Origin: a bacterium
GTDB taxonomy: Bacteria > Myxococcota_A > UBA9160 > UBA6930
Reading direction: 5' to 3'
DNA length: 45,800 bases
Assembly (NCBI GenBank): GCA_024228115.1
Contig: JAAETT010000360.1
Span: forward strand, 1-45,800
This document shows, piece by piece, positions 36,041-45,800 of this stretch (position 1 is its first letter; each line of letters opens with the position of its first letter). The translations under genes and the position numbers were made by a program. The notes under the pieces are model-generated. The model saw only the letters and a program-made list of their open reading frames with translations. It was not told the DNA's origin and did not search any database.

Positions 36041-38677
36041 TCATCCGCCGTTCTCCACGGTGACGACGGGAGAGAGCTCGAAGCCCTCGCGCATCACCTT
36101 GGCCGCGGCCTCCGCCTCTTGCTGCTCGTCGAAGGGCCCGATTCGGACCTGGTAGAGCACCGTACCGGAACGCTCTCCGCTGACCAGCGTGCCGTCGTAG
36201 CCGGCGTCGATCAGCTGTTGGAGTGCAGCGGCGGCAGCGCCCTCGTCGCCGAAGGTCGCGGCGAGCACGCCGTAGCGGGTGGACGCGTCGACGCTGGCGG
36301 GGGCCGCTGCCTGCTCACGGGCTTCGTTCTGCTGGCGCTCGATCTCGCGCATCTGGTCTACCGGGTAGCGGTTGCGATGGTCGACCAGTCGACCGCGCAC
36401 CGGGTTGCGACCCCTGAAGGGCTCCATCGAGATTCCCGCAGCCTCCGCTTCCTCGCGCCGCTCCTTGGCCTGCTTCTTTTCCTTGTCCGTCAGCCGCAGG
36501 GCTTTCTCGCTCGATTCCCAGAATTCCTCCCGCTTGCGGATCGTCTCGGTGGCGAGCTCGGCCTCGTTGCGCACGATGTAAGGGGTGAGGAAGACCAGCA
36601 GGTTGAGCTTCTGGACATCCTCGTCCGTGGTCTTGAACAGCCAGCCGAGAATCGGGATGTCGCCCAGCCAGGGCACCTTGGTCTCGATGTCGCCTTCGTC
36701 CTCGCCAATCAGCCCGCCGATCACGATCGTCTCACCGTCACCGACCACCACCACGTTCTCGATCTTGCGGTTCGAGAGCGCGACGCCCACCTCTTCGGCA
36801 GTGCCCGTTTGAGCGGTCAGCCCCGGGTTGATGGCCGTGATCTCTTGAAAGATCTTGAGCCGTAGGCTGTCGCCTTCGGAGATCTGGGGCGTCACGCGCA
36901 GCGTGATGCCGATGTCGTGGCGCTCGATGTTCTGGCTGGTCGCGAGGCTGCCCGTGCTCTGGCCCGCGGCCGACTCGACCCGGCTGGTCACGATCGGGAT
37001 GTTGTTGCCGATCTTGATCTCGGCTTCTTCGTTGTCGAGGGTGAGGATGTGCGGGGCCGACAGAATGTTGGAACTGCTGAGCGAGGCGCTGGCACGGATG
37101 ATGCCCTGGATGAGGGAGCCGGTGAGGAGTTGGTTCCCGAAGGCGTCGGTAGCCGCTTCGAGAATTTCGTTGCCCATTTCATCGACGCCCGGAACCATGA
37201 TCGGGGCCAACGAGCTGCGCGTGGCCGCCGCGAACAGGCTGCTGACGATCGAGTTGCTCAAGCCGCCGGGGCTCGTGCCCGAGGTCGTGCCTTCCGAGTC
37301 TGTGCTGCTCGAGCCGAACACGTCGGGAATGGCGCCCGAATCCGTGACCGAGCCGAGCGCATAGCTGGTGTTGCCACGGAAGATGCGCCCGAAGCCGTTG
37401 AAGCCGAGATCTCGCCCGTCGGTGACGTCGACCTCCATGATCAATGCCTCGACCAGCACCTGGGGCCGTTCGATGTCGAGTTGCCTGATCACCTGGGAGA
37501 GGGTGTCGTAGCCCTCCCGGGTGGCCTGGATGACGAGTGAGTTGGTGGGCGCATCCGCCGTGACGGTCACGCCTTCGGAAAGCTCGGTGATGGCGGCACG
37601 CAGGGCGGGGTTGGCTGCGACGCCGCCGACGACCGCCCGGCCGCCTCCTCCGCCGCCGGCGGGCTGGCCACTGATCAGCGAGGAGAGCGTCGTCGCCAAC
37701 TCTTCGGCATCGGCGTGGCGCAGGCGGTAGACGTGGATGCGTCCGCCGCCGACGACGGGCACGTCGAGGCGTTGGATCACCTCACGGATCTCGGTCATCC
37801 GAGGCCTCGAGGCCAGCACGATCAGCGAGTTGGTGCGCTCGTCGGTGATCAGGCGAACCCGGCCCTTCGGAGCGCCTTGAGTCGCTGCTCCGGCCGCTTG
37901 CTGAACGGCGCGGCGCGCGCGGGCGCGTACCGGCTGGTTCGTGGTGCTCGCGACATCCGCGTCGAAGATCTCCGACAGCTGAGAGGCCAGCGTCGCGGAA
38001 TCCGCATGTCGAACCTGGATGACGGTCAGCTCTTCCTTGTAGGACTCGACGTCGATCGACTGGAGGATGGAGAGGATGCGTCGGATGTTGGAGGCCGAGT
38101 CCGTCAGGATCACGGTGTTGGTGGGCGGGTAGGCCACCATCGAGGCATCCTTCGAGACGAGCGGCTTCAGCGTATTGGTGATGGCCTCGGCGTCGATGAA
38201 ACGCAGCGCGATCAAGCGCGTCACGAAGCGGTCGCTCTTGGGTGTCGACGTCTTGCCACGGACGATCTCGATGTTGCTTTCCTTGGCCTCGCGAATCGGA
38301 ATCACCTTGATGGCGCCGCCTGGGGTTTCGACCGTGGTGAAGCCCTTCACCTGGAGGACGGATTCGAAAACCGCGTAGGCTTCCTCACGGGTGACCTTGG
38401 TGGGCGACACGATCGTCACCCGGCCGCGCACGCGATCGTCGTAGATGAAGTTCTTGTTCGTCAGCCGCGCGATCGTATCGATCACGACCGAGAGTTCGAC
38501 ATCGGTGAAGTCGAGCTGGACGTGGCCGTTGTCGGCCTTGAGACCCGCTTCGGGGGCCGGCGGCGCCTGAGCGAGTGTCGGGCCCGCAACGAACAGGAGT
38601 ATCAAGGCCAGCCCGTACAGCCGGACCCGGTGTTGCAGCCGCCATCGCATCAGGAATCGACTCCCCATCTGTCTCAT
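36041..38677 (-). CDS. gspD: Secretin GspD with a C-terminal SPOR-like domain
   Basis: GspD forms the outer-membrane pore of the type II system. It has a signal peptide ending near LAQA, N0 (VQLDFTDVELSVVIDTIA), N1-N3 ring domains with a Gly-rich loop (GQPAGGGGGGRAVVGG), then the secretin domain (VEALIMEVDVTDG, LRVTPQISEGDSLRL, VVVGDGETIVIGGLI, PWLGDIPILGWLF). At 878 residues it is longer than usual. Residues 801-878 (YGVLAATFGD, VLYQVRIGPF, A-rich helices) have the strand-helix pattern of a SPOR domain, which binds denuded septal peptidoglycan. The S-domain region that normally binds a pilotin appears replaced by this tail and a charged linker. It overlaps gspC by 4 bases (ATGA). Confidence 0.95.
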   Translation of the reverse strand: MRQMGSRFLMRWRLQHRVRLYGLALILLFVAGPTLAQAPPAPEAGLKADNGHVQLDFTDVELSVVIDTIARLTNKNFIYDDRVRGRVTIVSPTKVTREEAYAVFESVLQVKGFTTVETPGGAIKVIPIREAKESNIEIVRGKTSTPKSDRFVTRLIALRFIDAEAITNTLKPLVSKDASMVAYPPTNTVILTDSASNIRRILSILQSIDVESYKEELTVIQVRHADSATLASQLSEIFDADVASTTNQPVRARARRAVQQAAGAATQGAPKGRVRLITDERTNSLIVLASRPRMTEIREVIQRLDVPVVGGGRIHVYRLRHADAEELATTLSSLISGQPAGGGGGGRAVVGGVAANPALRAAITELSEGVTVTADAPTNSLVIQATREGYDTLSQVIRQLDIERPQVLVEALIMEVDVTDGRDLGFNGFGRIFRGNTSYALGSVTDSGAIPDVFGSSSTDSEGTTSGTSPGGLSNSIVSSLFAAATRSSLAPIMVPGVDEMGNEILEAATDAFGNQLLTGSLIQGIIRASASLSSSNILSAPHILTLDNEEAEIKIGNNIPIVTSRVESAAGQSTGSLATSQNIERHDIGITLRVTPQISEGDSLRLKIFQEITAINPGLTAQTGTAEEVGVALSNRKIENVVVVGDGETIVIGGLIGEDEGDIETKVPWLGDIPILGWLFKTTDEDVQKLNLLVFLTPYIVRNEAELATETIRKREEFWESSEKALRLTDKEKKQAKERREEAEAAGISMEPFRGRNPVRGRLVDHRNRYPVDQMREIERQQNEAREQAAAPASVDASTRYGVLAATFGDEGAAAAALQQLIDAGYDGTLVSGERSGTVLYQVRIGPFDEQQEAEAAAKVMREGFELSPVVTVENGG

Positions 38678-39555
38678 CGGATCTCGTACTCCAGCTGGCG
38701 CGTCTGCCCGTCGCGTCCCTTGACTGTTACGGCGAAGGTCTGTGACGTCGCGAGTTCGCTCAACACCTGTGCGCTCTCCTGCTGGCCTGTGACCTGGATG
38801 CCGTTGAATTCCGTGATGGTGTCCCCGTCCTGGATTCCGATCTCCTGGAAGAGGCTGCCAGCCTTGATGGCATTCAGCTGGACGCCGACCATCTGCCCGT
38901 TCTCATACTTCGGCAGGATGCGGGCCTGGGAAAAGAGGGCAGCCGGGTTGTTGGCGACTTCGTTGACATCGTTGCGCTCCACGGCGAAGCGGTTCTCGGC
39001 AAGGCGCTCGACCCGGGTGTTGCGCCTGGAAGGGCGGGGGCGAGTACGAGCGCGAGCGGTCTTGCGGCGAGGTGTTTTCCCACCACCTTCGCCTTCCAGG
39101 GCCAATTCCTCTCGGCGCGCACCGTTTTGCAGAACGAGCCTCCGCCGCTCGATCCTCAATACATCGGCTCGGCCCTTCAGCCGATCGCCAACCCGCACCA
39201 CCAGGTGGCTGCGAGCTTCGAGATCCTCGACCGCTGCCCAGGAGAGCGCAGTCGACTCGTGGGCTGCGGTTCCCAGCAATCGCAACGGCAGTTTGGTCTT
39301 GGCGTATTCCTCGTCTTCGTCCGGAGGCGGTGGCGCCGGTGCCAGCGTCGACGCATTGAAGGGGTTGCGGCTGATGATGATCTGCCGTGCGTCCCAACTG
39401 CGATCCGTCGGCCGGACGGGCAAGGGCTGGCTGAGAGCGGCTCCCGCGTCGGGGACCAGCATGGAGCTGGATACGGATGCGATCATCCGTGCCGCCAGGA
39501 AGCAGCAGGTCGCGACCAGCGCGACATTGGCCACCAGGATCAAAGTCCGGCTCAC
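38674..39555 (-). CDS. gspC: Type II secretion protein GspC (PDZ type)
   Basis: This 293-residue inner-membrane protein starts at GTG 39555. It has one N-terminal membrane helix (TLILVANVALVATCCFLAARMI), a periplasmic homology region (IIISRNPFN, LPLRLLGTAAHE, VRVGDRLKGRADVLRIERRRLVLQNGARREEL), a basic linker rich in Arg/Lys/Pro, and a C-terminal PDZ domain (GSLFQEIGIQDGDTITEFNGIQVTG). GspC links GspD to the inner-membrane platform and helps choose substrates. It is the first gene of the twelve-gene gsp operon. Confidence 0.95.
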   Translation of the reverse strand: MSRTLILVANVALVATCCFLAARMIASVSSSMLVPDAGAALSQPLPVRPTDRSWDARQIIISRNPFNASTLAPAPPPPDEDEEYAKTKLPLRLLGTAAHESTALSWAAVEDLEARSHLVVRVGDRLKGRADVLRIERRRLVLQNGARREELALEGEGGGKTPRRKTARARTRPRPSRRNTRVERLAENRFAVERNDVNEVANNPAALFSQARILPKYENGQMVGVQLNAIKAGSLFQEIGIQDGDTITEFNGIQVTGQQESAQVLSELATSQTFAVTVKGRDGQTRQLEYEIR

Positions 39556-39921
39556 CGTGCGTCGTCCTCGCTCATCCCTGCGCCCCTCCCGGTTGGCCCC
39601 GGCCTCGACCCTACATGCATCAGCCGGCCGTCTCGCGCGACGAAGAGTCCGAATCCCCTCCGAAAACATGCGCTGGCAGCCGCCAGGCGAAGAATCCCGG
39701 GCCCAGCCGCGCCGAACCCCTCCACGAGCAGGTCAGTATATCGGCCCGGACTCGCGTCTCCAAACCGGTTCCCTCGCAATTCCGGGGGGTTATCGCGTCG
39801 TTCGCATGACCACTGGGTGATGGACTTCACATCTTTGCAGCTTCTCGGAGAATTCGACGCCTACGCCACCCAAGACGTTCCCTGGGCTACTCCCAAGCAA
39901 GGAGTTTTTTCCGAATCGTCC
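39556..39921. other. Divergent region upstream of gspC
   Basis: These 366 bases separate gspC from the plus-strand small protein and should carry the gsp operon promoter. A 92-codon minus-strand frame (39552-39830, GTG start) overlaps gspC in a GTGA junction like the true genes here, but its translation is Arg/Gly-rich and matches nothing, so I leave it as doubtful. I see no clear promoter boxes. Confidence 0.4.
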
Positions 39922-40350
39922 ATGCCGAGCATTCACTTGCGCAGATTCCGCTGGTTCGCCCTCCTGGGGTTGTGTGGGTTGCCGCTCGCGGCCGGCCTGG
40001 CGGGGCTGCTGCTTCTGGGGCCGGTTCTGCTCCACGTCCAGGCCCCGGTGGGGGATCCCCAGGTCGGCATCGAGGGCGTCGAGGTCTTCGTGCGTTTCGA
40101 CCCCGCACGTGCCCGATCCGCCACGTTTCGCGCGCTGCTGAACGGCGCGGACGTGACCGACGAGCTGGAAATCGCCCAGAACGGCGTCCACGGCTCTCTC
40201 CACGGCCTCCTCCACGGCCTCCTCCACGGCGACAACGAGCTTCGCCTCGAGATCTACGGCGAGGGCTACTGGCCCCCCGGCCTGCTCTTGGAGGAAACCC
40301 GCACCTTCCACATCCAGTTCCGCCCCCGCCTCGATTTCAACCAGGGCTAG
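39922..40350 (+). CDS. Small membrane-anchored protein of unknown function
   Basis: This 142-residue protein has one strong membrane segment near residues 11-36 (WFALLGLCGLPLAAGLAGLLLLGPVLL) and an extracytoplasmic domain of mainly beta character (VGIEGVEVFVRFDP, SATFRALLNGADVTDELEI, NELRLEIYGEG, FHIQFRPRLDF). The domain looks like an immunoglobulin-like or adhesin-type sandwich, but I cannot name a family. A short internal repeat, GSLHGLLHGLLHG, comes from a 12-base tandem repeat in the DNA. ATG 39922 places the membrane helix near the N-terminus; an in-frame ATG at 39820 would add 34 residues. An 89-base palindrome follows ten bases after the stop region. Confidence 0.6.
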   Translation: MPSIHLRRFRWFALLGLCGLPLAAGLAGLLLLGPVLLHVQAPVGDPQVGIEGVEVFVRFDPARARSATFRALLNGADVTDELEIAQNGVHGSLHGLLHGLLHGDNELRLEIYGEGYWPPGLLLEETRTFHIQFRPRLDFNQG

Positions 40351-40357
40351 TCGGAGG

Positions 40358-40446
40358 GCGGGGACGTTCTTTCCGCTGTTTCCGGTACGGGCTGGCAGGC
40401 TTTGCCTGCCAGCCCGTAACGGAAACAGCGGAAAGAATGTCCCCGC
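40358..40446. repeat. 89-base near-perfect palindrome
   Basis: The arms 40358-40400 and 40404-40446 are inverted copies of 43 bases with only two mismatches, around a TTT loop. The core reads GGGGACGTTCTTTCCGCTGT on the left arm. It is far too long for a simple terminator and resembles a REP-type or miniature inverted-repeat element. As RNA it would be a very strong hairpin ending transcription of the small protein before dnaK. Confidence 0.85.
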
Positions 40447-40522
40447 GCCCCTGGGGGATTTGACGGGGTAGAACTGGGAACCAGCCTTGGCCGGCACATC
40501 CTTTCAGGAGGCCTGCACGGTC

Positions 40523-42442
<1,920 letters not shown>

Positions 42443-42448
42443 GGCCCC

Positions 42449-44839
42449 TTGGAGGAGTTGGAACCTACCGGCGAGGAGGTCGCAGCGGTTCAAGAAGAAG
42501 TGGAGGAGTTGCCCGAAGAACTCCCCATTCTTCCTCTCAAGAACACGGTGATCTTTCCGCACCTGCTTGCGCCGCTGCTGGTGAACACCGAGCGGTCGAA
42601 GGCGTTGATCGATTCCGTCCTCGCGGATCCGGAGCGGCTGATGATGAGCGTGGCGGTGAACCGCTCGCTCGAGGGCAGCCCCAGCACCGAAGATGTGCAT
42701 CGCACGGGGACCGTGCTTCGCATCGTGAAGATGCTGAAGTTCCCGGATGATTCGTACCGGCTGCTGGTGCAGGGAACGGGTCGCGCGAGGGTGACCGAGT
42801 TCACGGCGGAGGATCCCTTTTTCCGGGGGCGTGTCGAAGCCCTGCGAGACTGCGGAGATGCCGAGGCCGTCGAGGCGTTGGCGTTGACTCGCGAGGTGCG
42901 CGACCAGTTCGTGGGTCTGGTCTCCGAATCGAGCCGGCTCTCGGACGAGCTCCAGGTGCTCGCCATGAACGTCGAGGAGCCGACCCGGCTGGCGGATCTG
43001 GTGGCTTCGAATCTCGAGCTCGACATCGCGGGCAAGCAGGCCTTCCTGGAAGAGCTCGACGTGGTGGCGCGTCTGCGCCGCGTACGCGACGAGCTGCGCC
43101 GCGCCGGTGACGCGATCCAGATCGAGAGCGAGATCCGGGAGAAGGTCCAGAGCGAGATGGGCAAGACCCAGCGTGAGTACATGCTGCGTCAACAGCTCGA
43201 CCACATCCGCAAGGAGCTCGGCGAGGCAGAGGATGAAGACGCCGAAGCCGACGCCATGCGGGAGAAGATCGAAGCGGCGCAGATGCCCGAGGAAGCCGAG
43301 AAACAGGCGCTTCGCGAGGTCGAACGCCTCGAGCAGATGCCGCCGGCTTCCGCAGAGCATGGCGTGATCCGCGCCTATCTCGAGTGGATGGTCGATCTGC
43401 CCTGGAGCAAGGTCAGCGAGGATCAGCTCTCGGTCGAGGACGCACGCCGCATCCTCGATGAGGACCACTTCGGCCTCGAGAAGGTCAAGGATCGGATCGT
43501 CGAGTACATCGCCGTCCTCTCCCTGAAGAAAGACCTGCGCGGGCCGATCCTGTGCTTCGTCGGGCCGCCGGGAACCGGAAAGACATCCCTGGGCCGCTCG
43601 ATCGCGCGGGCCCTGGGTCGGAAGTTCGAACGCCTCTCGCTAGGCGGTGTGCGCGACGAGGCCGAGATTCGCGGACATCGCCGCACCTATGTGGGTGCGT
43701 TGCCCGGCCGCATCGTCCAGGGCATGCGTCGATCGGGTACCCGGAACCCGGTCTTCCTGCTCGACGAAGTCGACAAGGTCGGTGCGGACTACCGTGGGGA
43801 TCCGTCGTCGGCGCTTCTCGAAGTGCTCGACCCGGAACAGAACTCGGCGTTCAGTGATCACTACCTGGAGGTTCCCTTCGACCTCTCCCAGGTGCTCTTC
43901 ATCGCCACGGCGAACCAGATGGAGCCGGTGCCTGCGGCCTTGCGGGATCGCATGGAGGTGATCGAACTGCCCGGCTACACCGAGGAGGACAAGCTCGAGA
44001 TCGCGCGTCGTTTTCTCATTCCCCGGCAGCGCGAAGCCAATGGGGTGGCCGAGATCGATCTGAGTTTCAGCGAGGCTGCCTTGCGGACGGTGATCGGGAG
44101 CTACACCCATGAGGCCGGTGTAAGGAACCTGGAGCGCGAGCTCGGCAAGCTGTGCCGGAAGGTGGCCCGTCGCATCGCCGAGGGGCAGGTGGCGGATGGG
44201 CAGGCGGTGGCGATCGATGCCCCGGATCTGGCCGAGTTGCTGGGGCCGATCCGCTTCGAGCCGGAGCTGGCCGAGCGAGCCGGCATGCCGGGCGTGGCCG
44301 TGGGCCTGGCCTACACCCCGGCGGGCGGTGACATCCTGTTCATCGAGAGCACCATGATGCCCGGTCGCGGCGGTCTCAAGCTGACGGGTTCCCTCGGTGA
44401 CGTGATGCGCGAGTCGGCGGAGGCAGCGCGCACCTGGCTCCAAGCTCGCGCCGAGAAGTTCGATCTCGAGCCGGAGGCGTTCGAGAAGCGGGATTTCCAT
44501 CTGCACGTGCCTGCGGGCGCAGTTCCGAAGGACGGGCCCTCGGCCGGTGTGGCCATGGTCACATCCCTCGCATCGCTGATGTTGGGTCGGCCCACGGCTC
44601 CGGAAGTTGCGATGACCGGGGAGATCACCCTGCGTGGCAAAGTGCTTCCGGTTGGAGGCATCAAGGAAAAGGTGCTCGCGGCCAAGCGCTCGGGCATCCA
44701 GCGCGTCGTGCTCCCCGAGCGCAATCGCCGGGATGTGGAAGAGATCCAACCGGAGCTGCTCAAGGGCCTCGATTTTGACTACGTTTCGTCCATCGATGAA
44801 GCCCTCGACCGGATCCTCTTGCCTGCCGTGGCTGTCTGA
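42449..44839 (+). CDS. lon: ATP-dependent protease Lon
   Basis: This 796-residue protease has the N-terminal substrate domain (LPILPLKNTVIFPHLLAPL), a coiled region, the AAA+ module with Walker A GPPGTGKTSLGRSIA and Walker B VFLLDEVDK, and the Lon proteolytic domain. The Ser-Lys dyad is in PKDGPSAGVAM (Ser) and GGIKEKVLAAKRSG (Lys). The start is taken as TTG 42449, six bases after dnaK's stop; the extra acidic N-terminal residues make the exact start uncertain. It overlaps the OmpA-like gene by 44 bases. Confidence 0.97.
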   Translation: MEELEPTGEEVAAVQEEVEELPEELPILPLKNTVIFPHLLAPLLVNTERSKALIDSVLADPERLMMSVAVNRSLEGSPSTEDVHRTGTVLRIVKMLKFPDDSYRLLVQGTGRARVTEFTAEDPFFRGRVEALRDCGDAEAVEALALTREVRDQFVGLVSESSRLSDELQVLAMNVEEPTRLADLVASNLELDIAGKQAFLEELDVVARLRRVRDELRRAGDAIQIESEIREKVQSEMGKTQREYMLRQQLDHIRKELGEAEDEDAEADAMREKIEAAQMPEEAEKQALREVERLEQMPPASAEHGVIRAYLEWMVDLPWSKVSEDQLSVEDARRILDEDHFGLEKVKDRIVEYIAVLSLKKDLRGPILCFVGPPGTGKTSLGRSIARALGRKFERLSLGGVRDEAEIRGHRRTYVGALPGRIVQGMRRSGTRNPVFLLDEVDKVGADYRGDPSSALLEVLDPEQNSAFSDHYLEVPFDLSQVLFIATANQMEPVPAALRDRMEVIELPGYTEEDKLEIARRFLIPRQREANGVAEIDLSFSEAALRTVIGSYTHEAGVRNLERELGKLCRKVARRIAEGQVADGQAVAIDAPDLAELLGPIRFEPELAERAGMPGVAVGLAYTPAGGDILFIESTMMPGRGGLKLTGSLGDVMRESAEAARTWLQARAEKFDLEPEAFEKRDFHLHVPAGAVPKDGPSAGVAMVTSLASLMLGRPTAPEVAMTGEITLRGKVLPVGGIKEKVLAAKRSGIQRVVLPERNRRDVEEIQPELLKGLDFDYVSSIDEALDRILLPAVAV

Positions 44840-45800
44840 ACGAGCCGTCGTTGCGGTCCTCTTGCTCGGGGGCCTGTTCGCCTCGGCTTGCGTGCTTCCG
44901 GGCAAGCACGCCGAGGTCGTTGCTGAGCGCGACGCGCAGAGCGCCGAGCGCTCGCGCCTCGAAGGTCGGGTCAAGCTGCTCGAAGCGTCGAATGAGAGCT
45001 TGAGCGGCGAGCGCGTTGCGTTGCTCGAGCAGGTCGAGGATCTGCGCCTGGTTCGCGAGGAGCTCGGGGAGAGGAAGACAGATCTGGAGTCGCAGGTACA
45101 GGTGCTGAGCGCCCGCAGGGACGAACTCGAAACCAACCTGACAGCCCGCGAACGCGAGGTGGCCGAGGAGCAGCAAGAGGTCGGGAAGCTCCGCAACACC
45201 TACGACGATCTGGTCGCGGAGCTTCAGTCGGAGGTGGCGGCGGGCCGGGTCGAAATCGAGCGATTGCGCGAAGGCCTGCGGGTGAATCTCGCCCAGGAGA
45301 TCTTGTTCGCGAAAGGCTCGGCGCAGCTTTCCAGTGTTGGGCGGGGCGTTCTCAGCCGCGTGGCTTCCCGCCTTGCCGCCGATGACCACCGGGTCCAGGT
45401 GCAAGGGCATACGGACAATCACGTGATCCGGGGCCGATTGGCCCGGATCTACCCCACGAACTGGGAGCTGGCCGGGGCACGTGCTGCCGCCGTCGTGCGA
45501 ATCCTGGAGCGCGAGGGCGTGGCGGCTGAACGCCTGGTGGCGGTCTCCTACGGGCCGAATCGTCCCGTCGCGCCCAACAAGACTGCCGAAGGTCGCGCCC
45601 GCAACCGCCGCATCGAGATCCGCCTGCTGCCAACCGAAGGCGCCGACGCTCGCGCGGCCGAGAGTGCCGACGCTCCGGCGGCTGAGAGTGCCGACGCTCC
45701 GGCGGCTGAGAGTGCCGACGCTCCGGCGGCTGAGAGTGCCGACGCTCCGGCGGCTGAGAGTGCCGACGCTCCGGCGGCTGAGAGTGCCGACGCTCCGGCG
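44796..45800 (+). CDS. OmpA-family lipoprotein with coiled coil, partial
   Basis: An open frame that continues past the window end begins at ATG 44796, inside the 3' end of lon. It encodes a lipoprotein signal with lipobox LFASAC (C32), so the mature protein is lipid-anchored. A long coiled coil follows (LEGRVKLLEASNESL and later heptads, residues about 45-160), then an OmpA C-terminal peptidoglycan-binding domain (LFAKGSAQLS, VQVQGHTDNH, NWELAGARAAAVVRIL, GPNRPVAPN, RARNRRIEI). The tail is a run of ESADAPAA octapeptides from 24-base DNA repeats and is cut off by the window edge. It probably tethers the outer membrane to peptidoglycan. Confidence 0.9.
   Translation, partial: MKPSTGSSCLPWLSERAVVAVLLLGGLFASACVLPGKHAEVVAERDAQSAERSRLEGRVKLLEASNESLSGERVALLEQVEDLRLVREELGERKTDLESQVQVLSARRDELETNLTAREREVAEEQQEVGKLRNTYDDLVAELQSEVAAGRVEIERLREGLRVNLAQEILFAKGSAQLSSVGRGVLSRVASRLAADDHRVQVQGHTDNHVIRGRLARIYPTNWELAGARAAAVVRILEREGVAAERLVAVSYGPNRPVAPNKTAEGRARNRRIEIRLLPTEGADARAAESADAPAAESADAPAAESADAPAAESADAPAAESADAPAAESADAPA
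45660..45800 (+). repeat. 24-base tandem repeats encoding ESADAPAA
   Basis: Identical 24-base units start at 45660, 45684, 45708, 45732 and 45756, and a sixth begins at 45780 and is cut off at the window end. The unit is a multiple of three, so copy changes keep the frame. A degenerate half-copy (GADARAA) precedes the array. Such identical repeats are prone to slippage and to assembly error. Confidence 0.95.

Noticed and set aside
39552-39830. 92-codon minus-strand frame ending in a GTGA overlap with gspC
   Set aside because: The overlap pattern resembles true operon junctions here, but the translation is Arg/Gly-rich with no domain, and it occupies the region where the gsp promoter is expected.

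Overview
The window is high-GC, densely coded bacterial DNA. Many adjacent genes overlap by 1-8 bases (ATGA, GTGA, TTGA or TGATG junctions) and GTG/TTG starts are common. A complete type II secretion operon in the order gspC-N, a cobalamin-dependent methionine synthase, TldD/TldE, and a selenophosphate synthetase that itself contains selenocysteine together suggest a Gram-negative (diderm) bacterium of the former Deltaproteobacteria (Myxococcota, Desulfobacterota or a related uncultured lineage). That placement is an inference from gene content, not from a marker gene.

Positions 261-13714 hold what looks like a biosynthetic island for a ribosomally made, post-translationally modified peptide (RiPP). 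It is arranged as four short transcription units. A minus-strand pair encodes YcaO and TfuA. Divergent from it, a plus-strand pair encodes a RiPP-type B12 radical SAM enzyme and a thioredoxin-reductase-like flavoprotein. A minus-strand trio follows: a thiopeptide/SpaB_C-like protein, a long metallo-beta-lactamase-fold hydrolase, and a second B12 radical SAM enzyme. Divergent from that trio is a plus-strand pair: a heme-oxygenase-like putative di-iron enzyme and a LanB-like putative tRNA-dependent enzyme. The island closes with a strong hairpin and a convergent 135-residue protein that has a Tat signal and a short Ser/Thr/Cys-containing tail. This is the best, though unproven, candidate for the modified peptide. 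I see no transporter or dedicated protease in the island. I know of no characterised pathway with this combination of enzymes.

Positions 13974-26321 form a minus-strand housekeeping block. In transcription order it encodes an ArsR-methyltransferase regulator, MetH, a HAD-like protein, TldD, TldE/PmbA, an LACTB2-like MBL hydrolase, a HEAT-repeat protein, a family III CoA transferase and SelD, ending at an intrinsic terminator. SelD has an in-frame UGA in the position of its catalytic Cys, followed by a SECIS-like hairpin, so the annotated gene must be read through that stop.

Positions 26417-39555 are the twelve-gene type II secretion operon gspC-D-E-F-G-H-I-J-K-L-M-N. The secretin carries an unusual C-terminal SPOR-like domain, and GspJ has a long acidic, Cys-containing tail.

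Positions 39922-45800 are on the plus strand: a small membrane-anchored protein, an 89-base near-perfect palindrome, dnaK, lon, and an OmpA-family lipoprotein. The lipoprotein gene runs off the window end inside an array of 24-base tandem repeats.
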